From contig NZ_FTMY01000015.1 of the NCBI RefSeq assembly GCF_900156165.1, positions 62,001 to 126,000 of the forward strand: a stretch of DNA of 64,000 bases, written 5' to 3'. A program made the position numbers and the translations under genes. This document shows positions 8,862 to 17,450 of this stretch, one piece after another. This stretch comes from Pseudacidovorax sp. RU35E (GTDB taxonomy: Bacteria; Pseudomonadota; Gammaproteobacteria; Burkholderiales; Burkholderiaceae_C). The notes beneath the pieces were generated by a model. That model ran no database searches. It was not told the DNA's origin and saw only the letters and a list, made by a program, of their open reading frames with translations. How positions within the stretch are numbered: the first letter of the stretch is position 1; each line of letters begins with the position of its first letter.

Positions 8862-8927
8862 GGGGCTTCCTCCTTCGGGGTCTGCGGGCAAAGCTGCAAG
8901 CATACGGCTGCGATGCGGCCCCAAACC

Positions 8928-8933
8928 TAAAAT
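8928..8933 (+). promoter_or_regulatory. Probable -10 box for metG
   Basis: TAAAAT, 67 bp before the metG ATG in the divergent region between the isocitrate dehydrogenase gene and metG. No good -35 is visible at 17 bp, so this is tentative. Confidence 0.4.
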
Positions 8934-9000
8934 GCCCGACCCTGCCAGCCCGCGGCGCCCTGCCGCGGCACGGCCGGCCCCATCCGCGAGACCGACATCC

Positions 9001-11073
9001 ATGCCCGCAGCGCGCAAGCTCTTCGTCACCACCGCCCTTCCCTACGCCAACGGCAAGTTCCACATCGGCCACATCATGGAATACATCCAGGCCGACATCT
9101 GGGTGCGCTTCCAGCGGATGAACGGTGCCGAGGTCAACTTCGTCTGCGCCGACGACGCCCACGGCGCCGCCATCACGATCGCCGCCGACAAGGCGGGCAT
9201 CACGCCCCAAGCCTTCGTGGCCGAGATCGCGGCCGGCCGCAAGCCCTATCTCGACGGCTTCCACATCGCCTTCGACAACTGGCATTCGACCGACGCGCCC
9301 GAGAACCACGAGCTCGCGCAGCAGATCTACCGCGACCTGAAGGCCGCCGGCCTGATCGAGACCCGCCCGGTCGAGCAGTTCTACGACCCCGAGAAGGGCA
9401 TGTTCCTGGCCGACCGCTTCATCAAGGGCGAGTGTCCGAACTGCCACGCCAAGGACCAGTACGGCGACAACTGCGAGGTCTGCGGCGCCGTCTACGCGCC
9501 CACCGAGCTGATCAACCCCTACTCGGCGCTGTCGGGCGCCAAGCCAGAGCTGCGCAGCTCCGACCATTTCTTCTTCAAGCTGTCCGACCCGCGCTGCGAG
9601 GCCTTCCTGAAGGAATGGACCACAGCCCCCGGCCATGTGCAGCCCGAGGTGCAGAACAAGATCCGCGAGTGGCTGGTCAAGAAAGAAGACGGCACCGGCG
9701 GCCTGGGCGACTGGGACATCAGCCGCGACGCGCCCTACTTCGGCATCGAGATTCCCGACGCGCCGGGCAAGTACTTCTATGTCTGGCTCGATGCCCCGGT
9801 GGGCTACCTGGCCTCGCTCAAGAACTGGCTGGGCAAGAAGGGCGAGGACTACGACGCCTACATGGCCCAGCCCGACCTGGAGCAGGTGCACTTCATCGGC
9901 AAGGACATCATCACCTTCCACACCCTGTTCTGGCCCGCCATGCTGCATTTCAGCGGTCGCAAGGCGCCGGACGGCATCTTCGTGCACGGCCACCTGACGG
10001 TGAACAACGAGAAGATGAGCAAGAGCCGCGGCACCGGCATCGACCCGCTGCAGTACCTCGGCCTGGGCCTGAACCCCGAATGGCTGCGCTACTACATCGC
10101 CGCCAAGCTCAACGGCCGCAACGAGGACATCGACTTCAACCCCGAGGACTTCGTTGCCCGCGTCAACAGCGACCTGGTGGGCAAGTTCATCAACATCGCC
10201 AGCCGCTCGGCCGGCTTCATCGCCAAGCGATTCGGCGGCCAGCTGGGCACCGTCTCCGTCGACGGCGAAGAGCTGCTGGTGATGCTGCGCGCTGGCGCCG
10301 ACGACCTGCGCCAGCTCTACGACGGCCGCGACTACGCCCGTGCCCTGCGCGAGGCGATGGCCCTGGCCGACCAGGTGAATGCCTACGTCGACGCCAATAA
10401 GCCCTGGGAACTGGCCAAGCAGGCCGGCCAGGAGGCGCGACTGCACGACGTGTGCACCACCTGCATCGAGGCCTTCCGCCTGCTCACGCTCTACCTCAAG
10501 CCAGTGCTGCCGGCGCTGGCGGCGCAGGTCGAGGCCTTCCTGAACATCGGCCCGCTGCAGTGGGCCGACGCTGGCCACGCGCTGGGTGCCGGCCATGCCA
10601 TCGGCGACTACAAGCACCTGATGACGCGCGTGGACCCGAAGGTGCTGGAGCAGCTCTTCACCCCGCCCGCCCCCGCCGCGGCGCCCGCGGCCGACGCAGC
10701 GCAGGACCTGCCCGGCGGCGAGGCGGTGGCGCCCACCATCGGCATCGACGACTTCGCCAAGATCGACCTGCGCATCGCCAAGATCGTGGCGTGCGAGAAG
10801 GTCGAAGGCTCGACCAAGCTGCTGCGGCTGACGCTGGACGTGGGCGAAGGCAAGACCCGCAACGTGTTCAGCGGCATCGCCTCGGCCTACCAGCCGGAAC
10901 AGCTGGTGGGCAAGCTCACCGTGATGGTCGCCAACCTGGCGCCGCGCAAGATGAAGTTCGGCGTCAGCGAAGGCATGGTGCTGGCCGCCAGCCATGCCGA
11001 CGAGAAGGCCCAGCCCGGCATCCATGTGCTGGAGCCCTGGCCGGGGGCCCAGCCGGGCATGCGGGTGCGCTGA
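9001..11073 (+). CDS. metG: Methionyl-tRNA synthetase
   Basis: A 690-residue class I synthetase that charges tRNA-Met in the cytoplasm. Visible signatures: [11 protein letters not shown] with HIGH at residues 21-24, the zinc knuckle [18 protein letters not shown], the KMSKS loop at residues 338-342, an alpha-helical anticodon-binding domain, and a C-terminal tRNA-binding OB-fold (about residues 583-690, [12 protein letters not shown]) that usually drives dimerisation. An Ala/Pro-rich linker separates the last two domains. The length matches the long E. coli-type enzyme. The gene stands alone, divergent from the isocitrate dehydrogenase gene. Confidence 0.98.
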   Translation: MPAARKLFVTTALPYANGKFHIGHIMEYIQADIWVRFQRMNGAEVNFVCADDAHGAAITIAADKAGITPQAFVAEIAAGRKPYLDGFHIAFDNWHSTDAPENHELAQQIYRDLKAAGLIETRPVEQFYDPEKGMFLADRFIKGECPNCHAKDQYGDNCEVCGAVYAPTELINPYSALSGAKPELRSSDHFFFKLSDPRCEAFLKEWTTAPGHVQPEVQNKIREWLVKKEDGTGGLGDWDISRDAPYFGIEIPDAPGKYFYVWLDAPVGYLASLKNWLGKKGEDYDAYMAQPDLEQVHFIGKDIITFHTLFWPAMLHFSGRKAPDGIFVHGHLTVNNEKMSKSRGTGIDPLQYLGLGLNPEWLRYYIAAKLNGRNEDIDFNPEDFVARVNSDLVGKFINIASRSAGFIAKRFGGQLGTVSVDGEELLVMLRAGADDLRQLYDGRDYARALREAMALADQVNAYVDANKPWELAKQAGQEARLHDVCTTCIEAFRLLTLYLKPVLPALAAQVEAFLNIGPLQWADAGHALGAGHAIGDYKHLMTRVDPKVLEQLFTPPAPAAAPAADAAQDLPGGEAVAPTIGIDDFAKIDLRIAKIVACEKVEGSTKLLRLTLDVGEGKTRNVFSGIASAYQPEQLVGKLTVMVANLAPRKMKFGVSEGMVLAASHADEKAQPGIHVLEPWPGAQPGMRVR

Positions 11074-11119
11074 GCGCCGCGCGGCCCCCGCTTTTCCTGA
11101 TCCAGCGCTGAGGCCCACG

Positions 11120-12283
11120 ATGCTCGCCCTGCCCCTGCGGATGTCCGACCTGCGCCAAGCCGCGAGGGTGGGCCTGCTGCTTGTCGCCACGCTCGGTGGC
11201 GCCGTGCCCGCCGCCACAGCTGCGCCACCTTCGGGCCCGGAGGGCTGCAGCCAGGCGGCCTCCGACGCCTGCCTCCAGGCCGTCGAGCTGCCCGGCGGCG
11301 CGGGCCGGCTGCCCTATTACGTCTCCCGCGGCACAGGCGAAGGCGGGACGCCGCCCACGCGGCTGCTGCTGGTCATGCACGGCCATCCACGCGATGCGAA
11401 CCGCAGCTTCGACGCGGCGCTGCAGGCCCTGCGCGGCAGCGGCCACGAGGCAGACACGCTGGTGGTGGCGCCGCTCTTCCAGGTGCCGGCCGGCAAGGCC
11501 GGCCGCTGCAGCACGCCCGGCACCCCCGCCGCCCAGCCCGGCGATGCGCTGTGGACCTGCAGCAGCTGGCTGGCCGGCGGCGACTCGCGCGGCGACCGGC
11601 CGATCTCTTCCTTCGCCGCGCTCGACGCGCTGCTCCAGGCCCTGGCCCAGCGCTGGCCCAGCCTGCGCGAGGCCACCCTGGCCGGCTTTTCTGCCGGCGC
11701 CCAGATGCTGCAGCACCGCATCGGCTTCGCGGTCGACGCGCCGGCCGGCTGGCGGGTGCGCTACGTGATCGCCGACCCGGGCACCTGGCTGTACTTCGAT
11801 CCCGAGCGCTTGGCGCCAGCCGCAGCGGCTGCCGCCCCCGACTGGGACGGCTGCCTGGCGCCGGACGGCGCAGGCCTGGCCGCCGGTTGCCGCTGGCAAC
11901 CCGTGCCCGCCGCCGACCTGGCCGCCTGCCCCGGCTACGACGACTGGAAATACGGCACCCGTAACCTTCCCGCCGCCCTGGGCCGAAGTTCGGCCGAGGC
12001 GCGGGCCCGCTACGCCGCCGCCGACATCCACCGCCTGGAAGGCGCGCGCGACAGCGGCACCGGCCGCGGCACCGCCGCCCGGGTGCTCGACAAGTCCTGC
12101 GCCGCGATGCTGCAAGGTCCTTATCGCCTGCAGCGCGGGCTGGCCCATGCCGCCTACGAGCAGCAGGTGCTCAAGCCCACCGGCGCCCGTAGCTTCGCGG
12201 TGGTGCCCGGCTGTGCCCACGACGTGGCCTGCGTGCTGCCCTCGGCCACCGGCCGGGCGGCGCTGTTCGGCGGCGAACGCTGA
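11120..12283 (+). CDS. Secreted alpha/beta-hydrolase-like protein
   Basis: A 387-residue protein with a signal peptide (hydrophobic stretch about residues 14-34, cleavage near TAA-APP). It has an alpha/beta-hydrolase layout: HGHPRDANRSF early, the nucleophile elbow GFSAGAQ (Ser in GxSxG) near residue 195, and a late histidine in PGCAHDV that could complete the triad. Several cysteines suggest periplasmic disulfides. It may be an esterase or peptidase-like hydrolase; the substrate is unknown. The start at 11120 is the first ATG giving a full signal peptide; 11141 is an alternative. It is the only gene between metG and the small lipoprotein. Confidence 0.72.
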   Translation: MLALPLRMSDLRQAARVGLLLVATLGGAVPAATAAPPSGPEGCSQAASDACLQAVELPGGAGRLPYYVSRGTGEGGTPPTRLLLVMHGHPRDANRSFDAALQALRGSGHEADTLVVAPLFQVPAGKAGRCSTPGTPAAQPGDALWTCSSWLAGGDSRGDRPISSFAALDALLQALAQRWPSLREATLAGFSAGAQMLQHRIGFAVDAPAGWRVRYVIADPGTWLYFDPERLAPAAAAAAPDWDGCLAPDGAGLAAGCRWQPVPAADLAACPGYDDWKYGTRNLPAALGRSSAEARARYAAADIHRLEGARDSGTGRGTAARVLDKSCAAMLQGPYRLQRGLAHAAYEQQVLKPTGARSFAVVPGCAHDVACVLPSATGRAALFGGER

Positions 12284-12321
12284 TCTTTTCGATTCATCGA
12301 TCCTCGACCCAGGAGCCGCCC

Positions 12322-12555
12322 ATGCACCGCGCCTTTTTCTCCCGCCTGCTGCTCGCCGGCGTCGCTCTGGGCGGACTCGGCGGCTGCGCCGTGGTCAGCG
12401 TGGCCGGCGCCGCCGTGTCGGTGGGCGCCACCGCCGTCAGCGTGGGCGCCGGCGCGGTCGGGCTGGCGGCGGATGCGGCCATCGGTACCGCGCGCCTGGG
12501 CGGACGGGCAGTGGGGGCAGCAGCGGGCGCGGTTCTGCCAGGGGGCAACGACTGA
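12322..12555 (+). CDS. Small glycine/alanine-rich lipoprotein
   Basis: A 77-residue predicted lipoprotein: the signal peptide ends at lipobox LGGC (Cys22), followed by a low-complexity Val/Ala/Gly-rich tail with repeated VSVxGA units. It resembles a family of very small betaproteobacterial lipoproteins with such a tail (I recall an NF038104-type family name, not verified). No enzymatic motif is present. A GGAG ribosome-binding site precedes the ATG. It is convergent with the BamE-like gene, whose stop is 13 bp away. Confidence 0.72.
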   Translation: MHRAFFSRLLLAGVALGGLGGCAVVSVAGAAVSVGATAVSVGAGAVGLAADAAIGTARLGGRAVGAAAGAVLPGGND

Positions 12556-12567
12556 AAGCGGAGGAAC

Positions 12568-13065
12568 TCAGGGAGCTTCAACGCTGCGGTCCGCCGACGA
12601 GCCGCTACGCACCACGTACTGCTGGTCGTTCAGCACCGCGGTGAACACCATGGGCGTGTTGGGCGGCTGCGTCCAGTGCCAGTCCCATTCGCTTTCCTGC
12701 TTGAGGGCATAGCGCGTCACCTTGGCCGGCTTGCCCAGCAGCTTGCGCATATCCTCCATCGGCATGCCCGGCTGCACGCGGGCGAAGTTCTCGGGCGTGA
12801 GCACCTGGCGCAGGGCGCTCATGCGGCCGTCGGGGCCGATGGTGATCATGTAGTTCTTGCGGCCGGCCGGCTGGCGGTTGTATTCGAGCACCCGGCCGGC
12901 GGGCGACTCCCAGATGTTCTCGGGCTCGCCGAACTGGGCGCGCACATCGGCCTCGGTGGCCACGCCTTCTTCCAGCTTGTCGATGCGCTGCGGGTCGCAA
13001 CCCGCCAGGGCAGCCAGCGCGGTGAGTGCGGCGGCGATGCGCGCCGCGGTCCTGCCAGTGGTCAT
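12568..13065 (-). CDS. BamE/SmpA-like outer membrane lipoprotein
   Basis: A 165-residue protein with a lipoprotein signal ending LAGC (Cys23) and two SmpA/OmlA-type repeats: EGVATEADVRAQFGEP near residue 33 and QPGMPMEDMRKLLGKP near residue 97. The fold is that of BamE, a lipoprotein of the beta-barrel assembly machine at the inner face of the outer membrane. The duplicated domain is longer than classical BamE (about 110 residues), so it may be a BamE-like paralogue rather than BamE itself. It is divergent from the DUF3460 gene, with a 66-bp shared upstream region. Confidence 0.75.
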   Translation of the reverse strand: MTTGRTAARIAAALTALAALAGCDPQRIDKLEEGVATEADVRAQFGEPENIWESPAGRVLEYNRQPAGRKNYMITIGPDGRMSALRQVLTPENFARVQPGMPMEDMRKLLGKPAKVTRYALKQESEWDWHWTQPPNTPMVFTAVLNDQQYVVRSGSSADRSVEAP

Positions 13066-13087
13066 CTCAATCCCATCGCCCCGTCGT

Positions 13088-13093
13088 TAAAAT
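13088..13093 (+). promoter_or_regulatory. Probable -10 box before the DUF3460/scpA pair
   Basis: TAAAAT 39 bp before the DUF3460 start, in the short divergent region with the BamE-like gene; the context (TTAAAATCGCG) is typical of Burkholderiales promoters. No clear -35. Confidence 0.4.
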
Positions 13094-13131
13094 CGCGCCC
13101 CTCGTCCCGTCACAAGAAGCTGCACCAGTCT

Positions 13132-13338
13132 ATGTCGATCTTCGGCCGCCCCCACTACACCTCCGACGCCACCCAGTTCATCGAGAAGCTGCGCGAGCAG
13201 AAGCCGACGCTCGAAGCAGAACAGCGCGCCGGCCGCGCCCTGCTGTGGGACAAGCAGATCGACCGCCAGACCCAGGCCGAGTTCGAGGCCGCCGCCGTGG
13301 CGCAGCAGCCCTACGTCTACCAGACGAAGTCGCATTGA
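13132..13338 (+). CDS. DUF3460 family small protein
   Basis: A 68-residue soluble protein (starts MSIFGRPHYTSDATQFIEKL) typical of DUF3460, a short family seen mostly in betaproteobacteria, with the conserved pattern of an N-terminal FIEKL helix and a basic, Gln-rich C-terminus. Function is unknown. Its stop codon overlaps the proposed TTG start of scpA, so the two are likely one transcript and coupled, which may hint at a role near chromosome organisation, although that is only context. Confidence 0.85.
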   Translation: MSIFGRPHYTSDATQFIEKLREQKPTLEAEQRAGRALLWDKQIDRQTQAEFEAAAVAQQPYVYQTKSH

Positions 13339-14198
13339 GCCCTCGCGCCGCGCTGCCGGCTGCCGCCCCGGACGACGACGACCGCCCGGCGGTCGCTCCC
13401 ATGCCGGAGGTGGTCGACCAGGTGGCGCTGGCGCGCCTCTACGGCGAGCCGCTGTTTGCGCTGCCGAACGACCTCTACATCCCGCCCGATGCGCTGGAGG
13501 TCTTCCTGGAGGCCTTCGAGGGGCCGCTGGATCTGCTGCTCTACCTGATCCGCAAGCAGAACTTCAACATCCTCGACATCCCCATGGCGGGTGTCACCCG
13601 CCAGTACCTCGCCTACGTCGAGGAGATCCGCAGCCGCAACCTGGAGCTGGCGGCAGAGTACCTGCTGATGGCGGCGATGCTCATCGAGATCAAGTCGCGC
13701 ATGCTGCTGCCGCCCAAGAAGACGGCCGACGGCGAAGAGGCCGAGGATCCGCGGGCCGAACTGGTGCGCCGCCTGCTGGAGTACGAGCAGGCCAAGATGC
13801 AGGCCGCCGCCATCAATGCGCTGCCCACCTACGCCCGCGACTTCTGGAAGGCCCAGGTCTACATCGAGCAGTCGCTCAAGCCGCGCTTTCCGGACGTGAG
13901 CCTGGACGACCTGCGCCAGGCCTGGGCCGACATCCTCAAGCGGGCCAAGCTGGTGCAGCACCACAAGATCTCGCGCGAGGAACTGTCGGTGCGCGAGCAC
14001 ATGAGCATCGTGCTGCGCCAGCTGCAGGGCCGGCGCTTCGTCGAATTCGAATCGCTGTTCGACGCCACGCGCGGCGTGCCGGTGCTGGTCGTCACCTTCA
14101 TCGCCCTGCTGGAGCTGGGCAAGGAGACGCTGGTGGAGATCACGCAGGCCGAGGCCTTCGCGCCGATCTACGTCCGGCTGGCCTACGCGCCGAGCTGA
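13335..14198 (+). CDS. scpA: Segregation and condensation protein A
   Basis: A protein of about 287 residues whose core has the ScpA kleisin signature: FEGPLDLLLYLIRKQNFNILDIPM followed by AAEYLLMAAMLIEIKSRMLLP. It bridges SMC and ScpB in the chromosome-condensing complex. The start is uncertain. TTG at 13335 overlaps the preceding TGA and would give coupled translation with a disordered acidic N-terminus; ATG at 13401 gives 265 residues but has no visible ribosome-binding site. It is convergent with gpsA, with only 3 bp between the stop codons. No scpB is in the window. Confidence 0.93.
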   Translation: MSPRAALPAAAPDDDDRPAVAPMPEVVDQVALARLYGEPLFALPNDLYIPPDALEVFLEAFEGPLDLLLYLIRKQNFNILDIPMAGVTRQYLAYVEEIRSRNLELAAEYLLMAAMLIEIKSRMLLPPKKTADGEEAEDPRAELVRRLLEYEQAKMQAAAINALPTYARDFWKAQVYIEQSLKPRFPDVSLDDLRQAWADILKRAKLVQHHKISREELSVREHMSIVLRQLQGRRFVEFESLFDATRGVPVLVVTFIALLELGKETLVEITQAEAFAPIYVRLAYAPS

Positions 14199-14201
14199 GA
14201 T

Positions 14202-15197
14202 TCAGACCTCGTGCGTCGGCTCGCGCCCCATCAGCGCCGCCACCGCCTGCGCTGGCTTCAGGCGCCCATCGAGCAGGCCGACCACCGATTCGGCGATGGG
14301 CATTTCCACCCCAAGCTGCCCTGCCCGCTGGACCACAGCCCGTGCGCAGTTGACGCCCTCGGCCACATGGCCGAGCGAGCGGACCGCCTCGTCGAGCGTC
14401 CGCCCCTCGGCCAGCAGCAGGCCCACGCGCCGGTTGCGCGACAGGTGGCCGGTGGCGGTGAGCACCAGATCACCCAGGCCCGACAGGCCCATGAAGGTCT
14501 CGGCCCTGCCGCCCAGCGCAATGCCCAACCGGGTCATCTCGGCCAGCCCGCGGGTGATGAGTGCGGCCCGCGCGTTGAGGCCCAGCGCCAGCCCGTCGGC
14601 CAGGCCGGTGGCGATGGCCAGCACGTTCTTGACGGCCCCGCCGACCTCCACGCCCGTGACGTCGTCGTTGCCGTAGACCCGCAGTGCCGGGCCGTGGAAG
14701 GCCGCGACCAGGCGCTCGCGCACCTCGGCGTCGGCACTTGCGGCCACCAGGGCCGTGGGCTGCGCCTGGGCGACCTCCAGCGCGAAGCTGGGGCCGCTCA
14801 GCAGACCGGCGCGCAACTGCGGCGCCACCTCAGCCTGCACCTCGTGGGGAAAGAGTCCGCTGGTCGGCTCCACGCCCTTGCACAGCCAAGCCACCGGCAC
14901 AGCGCAGCCGGCGGCCGCCAGCGCCGCCAGCTGCGCACGCAGGGCGGACATGGGCGTACCGAGCACCACCAGGTCGGCATCGCGCCAGGCCTCGTGGGCA
15001 TCGCCAGACAGGAGAAGAAGGGAAGGTGGGAAGGTCACGCCCGCCAGGTAGCGCGGATTGGCGCGGCTGCGCGCCATGCCCTCGACCTGGGCGGCATCCC
15101 GTCCCCAGAGCACCACATGGTGCCCGGCCGGATGCGCCGCGGCGCTGATGGCCAGCGCCGTGCCCCAGGCGCCGGCGCCGAGCACGCAGATGCGCAT
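14202..15197 (-). CDS. gpsA: NAD(P)-dependent glycerol-3-phosphate dehydrogenase
   Basis: A 331-residue enzyme that makes sn-glycerol 3-phosphate from dihydroxyacetone phosphate for phospholipid synthesis. It begins with the Rossmann motif [16 protein letters not shown], has the GpsA substrate region [17 protein letters not shown] and [15 protein letters not shown] (active-site Lys), and ends with [11 protein letters not shown]. Length is typical. I chose the ATG at 15195-15197 because the Rossmann motif starts there. It follows secB by 33 bp in what looks like one operon, as in many proteobacteria. Confidence 0.97.
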   Translation of the reverse strand: MRICVLGAGAWGTALAISAAAHPAGHHVVLWGRDAAQVEGMARSRANPRYLAGVTFPPSLLLLSGDAHEAWRDADLVVLGTPMSALRAQLAALAAAGCAVPVAWLCKGVEPTSGLFPHEVQAEVAPQLRAGLLSGPSFALEVAQAQPTALVAASADAEVRERLVAAFHGPALRVYGNDDVTGVEVGGAVKNVLAIATGLADGLALGLNARAALITRGLAEMTRLGIALGGRAETFMGLSGLGDLVLTATGHLSRNRRVGLLLAEGRTLDEAVRSLGHVAEGVNCARAVVQRAGQLGVEMPIAESVVGLLDGRLKPAQAVAALMGREPTHEV

Positions 15198-15230
15198 GGG
15201 GGCGCCGGGCCGGCTTGCCGTCGCCGGCAA

Positions 15231-15695
15231 TTACTGGGCGTTGGCCGGCAGACCCTGGCCGGCGGCCTGGGCCTGCTGCTGCTCGTACATGGCCTGGAAG
15301 TTGATCTCGGCCAGGTGCACGGGCGGGAAGCCGCCGCGCTGGATGGTGTCGGCCACGTTGCCGCGCAGGTAGGGATAGACGATCTGCGGGCAGGCAATGC
15401 CCAGGATCGGGCCCATCTGGTCTTCCGGCAGGTTGCGGATCTCGAAGATGCCGGCCTGCTTGGCTTCGACGAGGAAGACGGTGCGGTCTTCGATCTTGGT
15501 CTGCACGGTGGCCGAAACGCTCACCTCGAAGATGCCTTCGGCGACGTTCTGGGCCTCGACGCCCAGCTGGATGTCGACCGTGGGCTGGGTCTGCTCCAGC
15601 AGGATGGCCGGCGAATTGGGCTGCTCCAGCGACAGGTCCTTGAGATAGACGCGCTGGATCTGGAAGACGGGTTCTGCGGCTTGTTGGTCGGCCAT
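15231..15695 (-). CDS. secB: Protein-export chaperone SecB
   Basis: A 154-residue cytosolic chaperone that holds precursor proteins unfolded for SecA. The sequence shows the typical [14 protein letters not shown] strand near the N-terminus and the C-terminal [17 protein letters not shown] segment followed by an acidic, Gln/Ala-rich tail. It lies in the order rhodanese, grxC, secB, gpsA, which is conserved in many proteobacteria. A likely promoter (-10 CATAAT at 15755-15760) and an intrinsic-terminator-like hairpin both sit in its short leader, so expression may be attenuated. Confidence 0.97.
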   Translation of the reverse strand: MADQQAAEPVFQIQRVYLKDLSLEQPNSPAILLEQTQPTVDIQLGVEAQNVAEGIFEVSVSATVQTKIEDRTVFLVEAKQAGIFEIRNLPEDQMGPILGIACPQIVYPYLRGNVADTIQRGGFPPVHLAEINFQAMYEQQQAQAAGQGLPANAQ

Positions 15696-15718
15696 GGTGC
15701 TTGGATGGATGTGCGGAC

Positions 15719-15741
15719 AAAAAGGCCCGCAGACAGCGGGC
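15719..15741 (-). terminator. Intrinsic-terminator-like hairpin between grxC and secB
   Basis: On the minus strand: stem GCCCGC, loop TGTCT, stem GCGGGC, then CTTTTTG. It lies 58 bp past the grxC stop and only 24 bp before the secB start. It can end the grxC transcript, and because a candidate secB promoter lies upstream of it, it may also act inside the secB leader. Confidence 0.7.
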
Positions 15742-15754
15742 GCGAAAGCCTTCG

Positions 15755-15760
15755 ATTATG
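15755..15760 (-). promoter_or_regulatory. Candidate -10 box for secB
   Basis: CATAAT on the minus strand, 60 bp before the secB ATG, in the context CATAATCG common in Burkholderiales promoters. No convincing -35 hexamer. Confidence 0.4.
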
Positions 15761-15798
15761 GCCTGCGCCGACGACAGCCCCGGCCGGCCGCCAGCGCT

Positions 15799-16059
15799 TC
15801 AGGCGCCCTGCAGCAGCGGCACCAGGCCGCCACGGCCGTCGAGCGCGATCAGGTCGTCGCAGCCGCCGACGTGGGTGTCGCCGATGAAGATCTGGGGCAC
15901 CGTGCGACGCTGCGTCAGGCGCATCATCTCGTCGCGGGCGGCGGGGTCGGCATCGACGCGGATCTCCTCGATGCTGTCCACGCCCTTGGCCTTGAGCACC
16001 TGCTTGGCGCGGACGCAGTAGGGGCAGACGGCGGTGGTGTACATCTTCACGGCTTGCAT
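15799..16059 (-). CDS. grxC: Glutaredoxin 3
   Basis: An 86-residue thioredoxin-fold protein with active site CPYC (Cys12, Cys15), the cis-Pro motif TVPQIF and the glutathione-binding GGCDDL, all diagnostic of GrxC-type glutaredoxins. It reduces disulfides and glutathionylated proteins in the cytoplasm. It lies between a rhodanese-like gene (47 bp upstream) and secB, the conserved redox/secretion arrangement. A terminator follows 58 bp after the stop. Confidence 0.97.
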   Translation of the reverse strand: MQAVKMYTTAVCPYCVRAKQVLKAKGVDSIEEIRVDADPAARDEMMRLTQRRTVPQIFIGDTHVGGCDDLIALDGRGGLVPLLQGA

Positions 16060-16105
16060 GGATTTCCTTGTGGGCGGGTGAATGCGGTGATGGAGCGCAA
16101 GGCAC

Positions 16106-16525
16106 TCAGGCCTTGACGGCCACCTTCTCGACGGGCAGGTTAGCCTCGTTCCACGATTTCATCCCGCCGGCCACGGCTTGGGCCTGCTCGTAGCCGAGTT
16201 TCTTGGCCGCAGCCACCGCGCGCTGGGCCCGGGCGCCGGTGGCGCACATCAGCAGTACGGGCAGTGCCTTGTTCTTGACCAGGCCCGGGAGCTTCTGCTC
16301 GAGCTCGGCCAGCGGCACGTTGCGCGCGCCCACGGCATGGCCGGCGGCAAATTCCTCGGGCTCGCGCACGTCGATCAGCACGCCCTTCTGACGGTTGATG
16401 ATCTGCACCGCGCCCTGGGCGCTGAGCGAGCCCTGGCCCGCACCGCGCAGCACCGGCCAGGCCAGCATGCCGCCCGAGCCGAGTGCGAGGAGGATCAGGG
16501 CCCAGTTGTCGAGGATGAATTTCAC
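16106..16525 (-). CDS. Membrane-anchored rhodanese-like protein
   Basis: A 139-residue protein with an N-terminal membrane anchor ([19 protein letters not shown]) and a single rhodanese domain with the active-site loop [10 protein letters not shown] (catalytic Cys) and [11 protein letters not shown]. Such proteins transfer sulfane sulfur or act in redox chemistry at the membrane. The GTG at 16523-16525 is preferred because conserved KFILDN follows it; a TTG at 16546 is an alternative. It is the first gene of the rhodanese-grxC-secB-gpsA run and is divergent from gpmA across 72 bp. Confidence 0.9.
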   Translation of the reverse strand: MKFILDNWALILLALGSGGMLAWPVLRGAGQGSLSAQGAVQIINRQKGVLIDVREPEEFAAGHAVGARNVPLAELEQKLPGLVKNKALPVLLMCATGARAQRAVAAAKKLGYEQAQAVAGGMKSWNEANLPVEKVAVKA

Positions 16526-16557
16526 GGGAAGCTTCCGAGATGGCAAACCGGCAATTT

Positions 16558-16563
16558 TAGAAT
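16558..16563 (+). promoter_or_regulatory. Candidate -10 box for gpmA
   Basis: TAGAAT in the 72-bp region between the rhodanese gene and gpmA, 34 bp before the gpmA ATG. No clear -35. Confidence 0.35.
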
Positions 16564-16597
16564 GGCGGTTTTACTCCGGCGACACGTAAGGGACCCC

Positions 16598-17341
16598 ATG
16601 CATAAACTGGTGCTGATCCGCCATGGCGAATCGACCTGGAACCTCGAGAACCGCTTCACCGGCTGGACCGACGTCGACCTCACCGACACCGGCATCGCGC
16701 AGGCCAAGCAGGCCGGCCGGCTGCTCAAGGAGCAGGGTTACGACTTCGACGTGGCCTACACCAGCGTGCTCAAGCGTGCCACCCGCACGCTGTGGCATGT
16801 GCTCGACGAGCTCGATCGCACCTGGCTGCCGGTGGTGCATTCCTGGCGCCTGAACGAGCGCCACTACGGCGCCCTGCAGGGCCTGAACAAGGCCGACATG
16901 GCCAAGCAGTACGGCGACGAGCAGGTGCTGATCTGGCGCCGCAGCTACGACACGCCGCCTCCGGCGCTGGAGGCCACCGACCCGCGCAGCGAGCGCGGTG
17001 ACCTGCGCTACGCCCGCCTCGATCCAGAGCAGGTGCCGCTGACCGAATGCCTGAAGGACACCGTCGCGCGCGTCCTGCCCTTCTGGAACGAGTCGATGGC
17101 GCCGGCCATCCGCGCCGGCCGCCGGCTGGTGGTGGCGGCCCACGGCAATTCGATCCGCGCGCTGATCAAGTACCTGGACGGGATCTCCGACAGCGACATC
17201 GTGGGCCTGAACATTCCCAACGGCATCCCCCTGGTCTACGAACTGGACGACGACCTCAAACCGCTGCGCCACTACTACCTGGGCGACGCGGCTGCGGCCG
17301 AAAAGGCGGCGGCGGCCGTCGCCTCGCAAGGCAAAGCCTGA
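16598..17341 (+). CDS. gpmA: 2,3-bisphosphoglycerate-dependent phosphoglycerate mutase
   Basis: A 247-residue glycolytic enzyme interconverting 3- and 2-phosphoglycerate. The active-site motif [10 protein letters not shown] begins near residue 6 with catalytic His9; [15 protein letters not shown] and [16 protein letters not shown] supply the other catalytic residues. Length equals the usual family length. The C-terminus has a short Ala-rich extension. It precedes the processing-protease gene by 109 bp, an arrangement I recall from other betaproteobacteria. Confidence 0.97.
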   Translation: MHKLVLIRHGESTWNLENRFTGWTDVDLTDTGIAQAKQAGRLLKEQGYDFDVAYTSVLKRATRTLWHVLDELDRTWLPVVHSWRLNERHYGALQGLNKADMAKQYGDEQVLIWRRSYDTPPPALEATDPRSERGDLRYARLDPEQVPLTECLKDTVARVLPFWNESMAPAIRAGRRLVVAAHGNSIRALIKYLDGISDSDIVGLNIPNGIPLVYELDDDLKPLRHYYLGDAAAAEKAAAAVASQGKA

Positions 17342-17393
17342 TTCGCAGATACGGACGGAACCCGCGGGGCCATTTCCGCTTCCAAAGTCCGCG

Positions 17394-17399
17394 TATATT
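17394..17399 (+). promoter_or_regulatory. Candidate -10 box for the processing protease
   Basis: TATATT 51 bp before the start of the S41 protease gene, the most AT-rich spot between gpmA and this gene. The -35 is unclear. Confidence 0.35.
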
Positions 17400-17450
17400 G
17401 ACTGCCGATTTGGTGAAAGACGGATCGGGTTTCCCGAAAGGACGCTGCCC

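Noticed and set aside
7144-11217. A minus-strand open frame running through metG into yceH
   Set aside because: Only the last 228 codons (YceH) make sense; the part opposite metG is shadow sequence.
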